Positions 58,607 through 64,000 of a stretch of DNA of 64,000 bases are shown here, piece after piece (positions within the stretch are counted from its first letter, which is position 1; every line of letters begins with the position of its first letter). Source of the stretch: Aeromicrobium terrae (GTDB lineage Bacteria; Actinomycetota; Actinomycetes; Propionibacteriales; Nocardioidaceae); the NCBI RefSeq assembly GCF_008039565.1, contig NZ_VDUX01000001.1, positions 124,001-188,000 on the forward strand. The letters are read 5' to 3'. The translations under genes and the position numbers were made by a program. The notes below the pieces were generated by a model. The model was not told the origin of the DNA, did no database searches, and saw only the letters and a program-made list of their open reading frames with translations.

Positions 58607-59260
58607 GTGTTCTTCTGGCGTGGCACGTCCGGGCCGATCGAGCTCGGGTTCACCGACCGCTCGCTGGACCTGAGCACCGCGGCGATCGACGGCTCGCGCG
58701 ACCAGCTGGCCCGCGCGGCCGGGGTCGAGACGGTCGCCACGATGCACCAGGTCCACGGCGCCGACGTCGCCTGGGTGGACGCCGCCGGTGGACACCCGGA
58801 CGCCGACGCCCTCGTGACCGGCACGCCAGGGCTCGGCCTGCTGGTGCGCGTCGCTGATTGCGTCCCCATCGTGCTCGCGGCGCCGGACGACGGCCTGGTC
58901 GGCGTGGTGCACAGCGGCCGGAACGGGCTGGTCGCGGGCGTCGTCCCGGCCGCCGTCGACGCTCTCCGCTCGCGCGGGGCCACCTCGCTCGAGGCGTGGG
59001 TCGGCCCGCACATCTGCGGGCTCTGCTACGAGCTGCCGGCCGAGATGGCCGAGGACGTCGCCGACCACATGCCCGAGGCCCGTTCCACCACTCGTCAGGG
59101 CACCCCGGCCGCCGACCTCGGCGCCGGCGTCCAGTCCCAGCTGGAGCAGCGCGACGTCGTCGTGCACCGCGTCGACGTCTGCACGCTGGAGGACGAGCGG
59201 TTCTTCTCCCACCGGCGCGGCGACACGGGTCGGTTCGGAGCGGTGGCGGTGATCCGGTGA
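58607..59260 (+). CDS. pgeF: Purine nucleoside phosphorylase / polyphenol-oxidase family protein (YfiH/PgeF)
   Basis: The 217-aa protein has the Zn/Cys-His site of the DUF152 family: MHQVHGADVAWVDA, ADCVPIVLAAP, VVHSGRNGLVAGV and GPHICGLCYELP. E. coli YfiH removes a misincorporated L-Ser from UDP-MurNAc during wall synthesis, which fits the dcw location; other members act on nucleosides. GTG 58607 lies 7 nt after TAGCCT (58594-58599), leaderless. It overlaps the next gene by 4 nt. Confidence 0.9.
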   Translation: MFFWRGTSGPIELGFTDRSLDLSTAAIDGSRDQLARAAGVETVATMHQVHGADVAWVDAAGGHPDADALVTGTPGLGLLVRVADCVPIVLAAPDDGLVGVVHSGRNGLVAGVVPAAVDALRSRGATSLEAWVGPHICGLCYELPAEMAEDVADHMPEARSTTRQGTPAADLGAGVQSQLEQRDVVVHRVDVCTLEDERFFSHRRGDTGRFGAVAVIR

Positions 59261-59943
59261 CCCGCCGCGACGAGCTGGCCGCGAACCTGGCGGCCGTCGA
59301 GGAGCGCATCGCGTCCGCCTGCGCCGACGCCGGCCGGCAGCGCGACGAGATCACGCTGATCGTCGTCACCAAGACCTACCCGCACTCCGACGCGGAGCTG
59401 CTGCGCGACCTCGGCGTCACCGACATCGGCGAGAACCGGCACCCCGAGGCGGAGTCCAAGGTCACCGACGGGCTGCGCCTGCACTTCGTCGGGGGCTTGC
59501 AGACCAACAAGGCCGGTGCGGTCACCCGGTACGCCGACGTCGTGCAGAGCGTCGACCGGCCCAAGCTGGCCCGCTCGCTGTCGCGCGGGGCCGAGGCCGC
59601 GGGCCGCGAGGTCGAGTGCCTCGTGCAGGTCGACTTCCAGGAGGGTGCGGACGCCGGGCGCGCCGGCGTGGCGCCCGACGGGATCCTCGCGCTGGCCGAC
59701 GAGATCGCCTCCCTCGGGGCCCTCACGCTCCGCGGGCTGATGACCGTCGCGCCGCTCGGTGCCGACCCGCGGCCCGTCTTCGACCGGCTGATGGAGCTGT
59801 CCGCCGACCTGCGTCGGCAGCATCCCGGCGCCACCGTGGTGTCCGCGGGCATGAGCGACGACTTCGAGCACGCCGTCGCGGCCGGCGCGACACACCTGCG
59901 TGTCGGGCGTTCAGTGCTCGGGGAGCGCCCTCCCGCCCGGTAA
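59257..59943 (+). CDS. PLP homeostasis protein (YggS/PROSC family)
   Basis: The 228-aa single-domain alanine racemase-like barrel binds PLP by the lysine in LIVVTKTYPHSDAELL. It also has DIGENRHPEAESKV, HFVGGLQTNKAG and the MSDDFEHAVAAGATHLRVGR phosphate site. It balances vitamin B6 and amino acid pools. It is a regular dcw member between ftsZ and sepF. GTG 59257 overlaps the pgeF stop. Confidence 0.94.
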   Translation: MTRRDELAANLAAVEERIASACADAGRQRDEITLIVVTKTYPHSDAELLRDLGVTDIGENRHPEAESKVTDGLRLHFVGGLQTNKAGAVTRYADVVQSVDRPKLARSLSRGAEAAGREVECLVQVDFQEGADAGRAGVAPDGILALADEIASLGALTLRGLMTVAPLGADPRPVFDRLMELSADLRRQHPGATVVSAGMSDDFEHAVAAGATHLRVGRSVLGERPPAR

Positions 59944-59987
59944 TGTCAATCGTGTCACTTAGGGCACAGCGACGTACGGAGATCCCC

Positions 59988-60464
59988 ATGGCTGGCGCAA
60001 TGCGAAAAGTAGGCGAGTACCTCGGCCTGGTCGAGCAGGCCGAGTTCGACGAGGAGTACGACGACGAGCCCATGCCGCGCGAGCGCGAGCCTGAGCGTCG
60101 TCCCGCCGTCGTCCGGTCCGGCACGGTCGCGAACCTCGAGGAGCACCGTCGTCCGTCGCGTCCGGTGTCCGTGCCGACGTCGGACCTCTCGCGGATCGAG
60201 ACCGTCACCCCGCGCACGTACAACGACGCGCGCACCGTCGGTGAGCACTACCGCGTCGGCGTGCCCGTGATCATGAACCTGTCCGAGATCGACGACGACG
60301 ACGCCAAGCGCCTGGTCGACTTCGCCGCCGGACTCGTGTTCGCCGCGCACGGCTCGATCAACCGCGTCACCGCCAAGGTCTTCCTGCTGTCGCCGTCGAA
60401 CGTGGAGGTCACGGACGAGGACAAGCAGCGCATTGCCGCGGGCGGCTTCTACGACCAGAGTTGA
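59988..60464 (+). CDS. sepF: Cell division protein SepF
   Basis: The 158-aa protein links FtsZ to the membrane in the absence of FtsA. It has the N-terminal amphipathic helix AGAMRKVGEYLGLVE, an acidic/basic linker (EYDDEPMPREREPERR) and a C-terminal DUF552 domain (MNLSEIDDDDAKRLVDFAAGL and KVFLLSPSNVEV). ATG 59988 is preferred because the family begins MAGAMRKVGEY and a GGAG ribosome binding site lies 5 nt upstream. Confidence 0.95.
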   Translation: MAGAMRKVGEYLGLVEQAEFDEEYDDEPMPREREPERRPAVVRSGTVANLEEHRRPSRPVSVPTSDLSRIETVTPRTYNDARTVGEHYRVGVPVIMNLSEIDDDDAKRLVDFAAGLVFAAHGSINRVTAKVFLLSPSNVEVTDEDKQRIAAGGFYDQS

Positions 60465-60467
60465 TAC

Positions 60468-60758
60468 ATGGCCACAGTCGGCAGCATCATCCTGTTCGTC
60501 CTGTGGGTGGCCATCGTGCTGCTCCTCGCCCGTTTCGTCCTCGAGTGGGTCCAGCTGTTGGCCCGGTCCTGGCGTCCGTCCGGGCCCGTCGCCGCCCTGT
60601 GCGAGGCCATCTACACGGCCACCGACCCGCCGCTGCGGGCGGTCCGCGGCATCATCCCGCCGATCCGGCTGGGCGGGGCCGCGCTCGACCTGTCGCCGAT
60701 GATCCTGCTGATCGGCATCTACATCGTGCAGATCATCGTCGAACGCACGATGTTCTGA
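60468..60758 (+). CDS. YggT family membrane protein
   Basis: The 96-aa protein has two TM helices (about 5-25 and 72-92) and the YggT repeat between them with TDPPLRAVRGIIPPIRLGG (the conserved DP..P..R...P motif). It is a routine dcw-linked protein of unknown function, possibly involved in osmotic or division control. It starts 3 nt after sepF. Confidence 0.93.
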   Translation: MATVGSIILFVLWVAIVLLLARFVLEWVQLLARSWRPSGPVAALCEAIYTATDPPLRAVRGIIPPIRLGGAALDLSPMILLIGIYIVQIIVERTMF

Positions 60759-60796
60759 GACGCACTGAGCGCGCGCAGCGCGCGAACGTGCGGCCA

Positions 60797-60928
60797 GGTC
60801 GAGTGCGTTGCGGCGAAGCCGCCCGGCGTATCGAGACCTCGTAGGTTGTCAGGCTCGCTGACGTCGGGCGAGCCTCAGACCGCTTGGTGGTCTCGTCAAG
60901 CAGGCGGCTGCGCCGCAGTCGCTCGACC
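60797..60928. repeat. REP-like dispersed repeat units (copy 3) in the gap before wag31
   Basis: The gap 60759-61100 (342 nt) has no gene. It holds a left unit GGTCGAGTGCG...TATCGAGACC (60797-60838), a hairpin AGGCTCGC/GCGAGCCT (60851-60858 and 60868-60875), a right unit GGTGGTCTCG...GCTCGACC (60886-60928) and a further tail CACTCGACCACC (60988-60999). The units match those at 10338-10471 and 15737-15856 and are again arranged as an inverted pair, with a partial third unit. The rest holds the wag31 promoter. Confidence 0.75.
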
Positions 60929-61041
60929 TGGCCGGGCGCTCCTCGCTTGCGCTCGTCGGTCCGTCTCATCGCTGGCGCTCGCCGGGCACTCGACCACCGG
61001 GACGGCGATCGGCCGGAGACGTCTGTGGCAGAAGTGATCAG

Positions 61042-61057
61042 CCACGGAGTACCGTGG
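61042..61057 (+). promoter_or_regulatory. wag31 promoter -10 inside a perfect dyad
   Basis: CCACGG (61042-61047), AGTA, CCGTGG (61052-61057) is an exact inverted repeat. The -10 candidate TACCGT (61050-61055) lies within it, about 45 nt before the ATG. A repressor bound here would block wag31 expression; alternatively it is an RNA hairpin at the 5' end of the message. No clear -35 is visible. Confidence 0.5.
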
Positions 61058-61100
61058 TCCGGACAGAGTCCCCCACTACCCCGAATCACGAGGTGAACTC

Positions 61101-61892
61101 ATGCCGCTGACGCCCGAGGACGTGCGTAACAAGCGTTTCACGCCCGTCCGTCTCCGCGAGGGTTACGACATGGGCGAGGTCGACCAGTTCCTCGACGAGG
61201 TCGAGGCCGAGCTCGAGCGACTGACCGTCGAGAACGAAGAGCTTCGCGCGAAGGTCGCCGCCGCATCCACCGGAGAGCCCACCGGCATCATCCCCGCGAT
61301 CCAGGACACCGCCCCGCAGCCCGCGGTGCAGGAGCAGGTCAAGGAGCCCGAGCCCGAGCCCGAGCCGGAGCCGGAGCCCGTGAAGGTCGAGGAGCCCAAG
61401 CCGGCCCTCGCCGCGGTGCCCGACCCGTCCACCGCGCCCACCATCGGTGAGGCGTCGACGGCGGCCGCTCGCCTCCTGCAGATCGCCACCGACAACGCGG
61501 ACGAGCTGCTCGAGAACGCCAAGGAGGAGGCCGACCGCATCGTCGGCGAGGCCCGCGCCAAGGCGGAGCGCCTCACCAACGAGGCCCGCGGCAAGGCCGA
61601 CCGTCTCGAGACCGACGCCCGCATCCGCGCGCAGAAGCTCGACGACGAGACCAACGAGCGTCGTCAGCAGGCCGTCGCCACGATCGAGCGCGAGCGCTAC
61701 GAGATCCAGCGCGAGGTCGAGCACCTGCGGGCGTACGAGCGTGAGTACCGGGCCCGGCTCAAGAACTACTTCCAGAGCCAGCTCGACCAGCTCGCCGCCA
61801 ACGAGAGCACCAGCGCTGCCCCCGTGCAGACCGCGGCCGACGCGTCTCCCCGGCGCCTCCGGTCGCTGCTGGGCGACGACGACGGAATTTAG
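61101..61892 (+). CDS. wag31: Polar growth protein Wag31 / DivIVA
   Basis: The 263-aa protein has an N-terminal DivIVA lipid-binding domain (PLTPEDVRNKRFTPVRLREG, with Phe/Arg for membrane contact), a first coiled coil (to about 50), a Pro/Glu linker with an EP-repeat (residues 81-93, EPEPEPEPEPEP) and a long second coiled coil (about 125-230). It marks poles, recruits wall synthesis and is phosphorylated by PASTA kinases in mycobacteria. A terminator follows that is shared with the convergent ileS. Confidence 0.95.
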   Translation: MPLTPEDVRNKRFTPVRLREGYDMGEVDQFLDEVEAELERLTVENEELRAKVAAASTGEPTGIIPAIQDTAPQPAVQEQVKEPEPEPEPEPEPVKVEEPKPALAAVPDPSTAPTIGEASTAAARLLQIATDNADELLENAKEEADRIVGEARAKAERLTNEARGKADRLETDARIRAQKLDDETNERRQQAVATIERERYEIQREVEHLRAYEREYRARLKNYFQSQLDQLAANESTSAAPVQTAADASPRRLRSLLGDDDGI

Positions 61893-61905
61893 GTAGCAAC
61901 CAGAT

Positions 61906-61935
61906 CGAAGGGCCGCTGGGGACAGCGGCCCTTCG
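61906..61935. terminator. Bidirectional hairpin terminator between wag31 and ileS
   Basis: CGAAGGGCCGCTG (61906-61918), loop GGGA, CAGCGGCCCTTCG (61923-61935): a perfect 13-bp stem, directly bounded by the ileS stop at 61936. There is no clear T-run on either strand, so it probably works as an intrinsic hairpin of the GC-rich actinobacterial kind for both genes. Confidence 0.8.
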
Positions 61936-64000
61936 TCATGCCTTGGCGAGGGAGAAGCGCAGGTCCAGCTCGTGGTCGCCGTGGTCGGCGGCGCTCGCGT
62001 CCTGGGTGAGCTCGACGGCGAGCACCTCGTCGGCGACCTCCTGGCCGTGGACGGCCAGGGCGTCGGTCACGGCGTCGCCGCCGGTCCAGCGCAGCGTGAT
62101 GCGGTCGGTGACCTCCAGGCCGGAGGCCTTGCGCGCCTCCTGCACGGCACGGACCACCTCGCGGGCGACGCCGGCGCGGCGCAGGGCGTCGTCGAGCTCG
62201 AGGTCGAGGGCCACGGTCTCGCCCTGGTCGTTCACGACGGACCAGCCCTCGCGCGGCCGCTCGGAGACGATGACGTCGTCCGGGCCCACCTCGACCTCGG
62301 CACCGTCGACGGAGACCGTGGCCGCGCCGGAGGCGGAGAGCGACGCGGCGAGCTCGGCGGCGTCCGCGGCGGCGATGGCCGCCGCGACCTTCGGGGTGTC
62401 CTTCGCGAACCTCTTGCCCAGCGCGCGGAAGTTGCCCTTGGCGGTGTGGTCGACGAGGTCGCCGGTGGTGGCGAACGACTCGAGCGCGCCGACGTTCAGC
62501 TCCTCGGCGATCTGGGCCCGGAGCTCCTCACCGAGCTGGTTCCACGCCGACGTGGCGACCACGGCCCGGCGCAGCGGCTGACGGGTCTTCGCCTTGGCCT
62601 CCGCACGGGCCGACCGGCCCAGCTCGACGATCCGGCGGGCCAGCCGCATCTGCGCGTCGAGGTCGTCGTCGACGAGGGACCCGTCGACCGTCGGCCACGT
62701 GGCGAGGTGCACCGACGGGGGCAGCTCGTCGGAGGTGGAGGCGAACAGGTCCTGCCACACGCGCTCGGTGACGAACGGGGTGAGCGGGGCCATGAGGAGG
62801 GTGACCAGGTAGAGCGTCTCGTGCAGCGTGGCGAGTGCCGCCGGGTCGCCGGCCCAGAAGCGACGGCGTGAGCGGCGCACGTACCAGTTGGACAGCAGGT
62901 CGACGTAGGCGGCGATCTGCGCGCCGGCGCGCTGGGTGTCGAACTGCTCGAAGGCGTCCGTGACCTGCTGCGTGAGCCGGTGTGCCTCGCCGAGGACCCA
63001 GCGGTCCATGGCCGGTCGCTCGGCGACGGTCGGGGCCGGGCTGCCGGGGGTCCAGTCGTTGGCGTTGGCGTACAGGGCCTGGAACGCGGCGGTGTTCCAG
63101 TAGGTCAGCAGCACCTTGCGGACGATCTCCGAGAGCGCCGTGTGCCCGATGCGCCGGGCCGACCACGGGGAGCCGGAGCACGCCATGAACCAGCGGAGCG
63201 CGTCGGCGCCGTGCTCGTCCATGAGCGGCATCGGCAGCAGGATGTTGCCGAGGTGCTTGCTCATCTTGCGACCGTCCTCGGCCAAGATGTGGCCGAGGCA
63301 GACGACGGACTCGTACGAGCTCTTGTCGAAGACGAGGGTGCCGACCGCCATCAGCGAGTAGAACCAGCCGCGGGTCTGGTCGATGGCCTCGCAGATGTAC
63401 TGGGCCGGGTAGGCGCGCTGGAACTTCTCCTCGGACCCCTCGACGTGCGGATAGCCCCACTGGGCGAACGGCATGGAGCCGGAGTCGAACCACGCGTCGA
63501 TGACCTCCGGCACGCGGCGGTAGGTGTCGCCGTCGAGCTCGAACGTCACCTCGTCGATGAACGGGCGGTGCGGGTCGAGGTCGGACAGGTCGCGCCCGGT
63601 GAGCTCGGAGAGCCGGGCGAGCGAGTCGACGCAGACGAGCTTCGTGGGGTCGGCCTCGCTCCGCCAGATCGGCAGCGGCGTGCCCCAGAACCGGTTGCGC
63701 GACAGGGCCCAGTCGATGTTGTTGTTCAGCCAGTCGCCGTAGCGGCCGTGCTTGATGGTGTTGGGGTACCAGGCGGTGTTCTCGTTCTGGGCGATCAGCT
63801 CGTCCTTGATCGCGGTGGTGCGGATGTACCAGGCCGGGAGCGCGTAGTACATGAGCGGCGTGTGGCAGCGCCAGCAGTGCGGGTAGGAGTGCTCGTACGG
63901 CACCTGGTGGAACAGCAGGTCGCGGTGCGTGAGGTCCGTGAGCAGGGCGTCGTTGGCCTCGCGGAAGAACTGGCCGCCGACCAGCCCGACGTCGGCCAGG
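61936..64000 (-). CDS. ileS: Isoleucyl-tRNA synthetase, N-terminus beyond window edge
   Basis: About 687 C-terminal residues are present; the frame runs off the right edge without a start. The visible part includes the end of the editing/insertion domain (HSYPHCWRCHTPLMYYALPA), RNRFWGTPLPIW, the KMSKS loop as KMSKHLGN and the anticodon-binding domain, ending with a DUF-like C-terminal domain (YSLAKA region DLRFSLAKA). The His in KMSKH is common in eukaryote-type IleRS, suggesting the mupirocin-resistant clade typical of actinobacteria. It charges tRNA-Ile. It is convergent with wag31. Confidence 0.94.
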   Translation of the reverse strand, partial: LADVGLVGGQFFREANDALLTDLTHRDLLFHQVPYEHSYPHCWRCHTPLMYYALPAWYIRTTAIKDELIAQNENTAWYPNTIKHGRYGDWLNNNIDWALSRNRFWGTPLPIWRSEADPTKLVCVDSLARLSELTGRDLSDLDPHRPFIDEVTFELDGDTYRRVPEVIDAWFDSGSMPFAQWGYPHVEGSEEKFQRAYPAQYICEAIDQTRGWFYSLMAVGTLVFDKSSYESVVCLGHILAEDGRKMSKHLGNILLPMPLMDEHGADALRWFMACSGSPWSARRIGHTALSEIVRKVLLTYWNTAAFQALYANANDWTPGSPAPTVAERPAMDRWVLGEAHRLTQQVTDAFEQFDTQRAGAQIAAYVDLLSNWYVRRSRRRFWAGDPAALATLHETLYLVTLLMAPLTPFVTERVWQDLFASTSDELPPSVHLATWPTVDGSLVDDDLDAQMRLARRIVELGRSARAEAKAKTRQPLRRAVVATSAWNQLGEELRAQIAEELNVGALESFATTGDLVDHTAKGNFRALGKRFAKDTPKVAAAIAAADAAELAASLSASGAATVSVDGAEVEVGPDDVIVSERPREGWSVVNDQGETVALDLELDDALRRAGVAREVVRAVQEARKASGLEVTDRITLRWTGGDAVTDALAVHGQEVADEVLAVELTQDASAADHGDHELDLRFSLAKA

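Noticed and set aside
60759..61100. Search for a tRNA or CRISPR array in the largest gap
   Set aside because: The repeats are two inverted units with variable centres and no regular spacers; no cloverleaf, CCA end or TTCRANY box is visible.
61321..61382. EP-repeat of wag31 as evidence for an assembly error
   Set aside because: The repeat keeps the frame, and Pro/Glu-rich linkers between the coiled coils are common in actinobacterial DivIVA proteins.

Overview
The window is a gene-dense, very GC-rich chromosomal segment of an actinobacterium. The best fit is the order Propionibacteriales, family Nocardioidaceae (Aeromicrobium/Nocardioides-like); this is inferred from gene order, protein character and base composition, not from a marker-gene search. 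From memory, the gene order follows the Mycobacterium tuberculosis Rv2145c-Rv2213 block (wag31, yggT, sepF, ftsZ ... mraZ ... idsA2, pknL, aroG, plsC, fadD15, NlpC/P60, trpD, ctaE-qcrCAB, ctaC, adoK, gcvT, pepB) and the matching Streptomyces region. It is core chromosome: I see no prophage, insertion sequence, CRISPR array, tRNA or rRNA.

Layout. (1) 1-11.5 kb: a partial beta-lactamase-like hydrolase, leucyl aminopeptidase (pepA), gcvT, small membrane proteins, a lipoprotein, an SGNH hydrolase with a prepilin-like N-terminus, htpX, an aspartate aminotransferase, glycerate kinase, erpA and adenosine kinase. (2) 11.5-21.7 kb: the respiratory bcc-aa3 system, with ctaC-ctaD-ctaF on the plus strand and ctaE-qcrC-qcrA-qcrB on the minus strand, enclosing an L,D-transpeptidase. 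A degenerate receiver protein and trpD diverge from ctaE. (3) 21.7-42.2 kb: a DEDD exonuclease/UvrC-like fusion, a c-di-AMP (ydaO-type) riboswitch in front of an NlpC/P60 hydrolase and a HEXXH peptidase, an acyl-CoA ligase, two tandem ROK kinases, plsC, a probably PPi-dependent phosphofructokinase, class II DAHP synthase, a PASTA-domain Ser/Thr kinase (PknL type), an RNase Sa/barstar-like pair, a polyprenyl synthetase diverging from metF, and an FAD oxidoreductase. (4) 42.2-64 kb: a methyltransferase, a DUF3040 protein and then the division and cell wall cluster mraZ-(39-aa protein)-rsmH-ftsL-ftsI-murE-murF-mraY-murD-ftsW-murG-murC-ftsQ-ftsZ-pgeF-yggS-sepF-yggT-wag31, ending at ileS (partial). 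There is no ftsA, as is normal in actinobacteria.

Function. Cell wall synthesis (mur genes, FtsI/FtsW), wall remodelling (L,D-transpeptidase, NlpC/P60 under c-di-AMP control), wall-sensing kinase (PASTA), polar growth (Wag31) and septation (FtsZ/SepF/FtsQ/FtsL) are clustered. Aerobic respiration occupies a second compact block.

Regulatory style. At least seventeen genes have a TAnnnT-like -10 box whose last base lies 6-7 nt before an ATG/GTG with no ribosome binding site, so they are predicted leaderless. I used this repeatedly to choose start codons. Three divergent gene pairs share overlapping or abutting -10 boxes. Two repeat families stand out: a 34-bp GC-rich hairpin repeat with four copies in the same orientation (two of them inside murD and murC), and an inverted-pair REP-like repeat in three gaps between genes.
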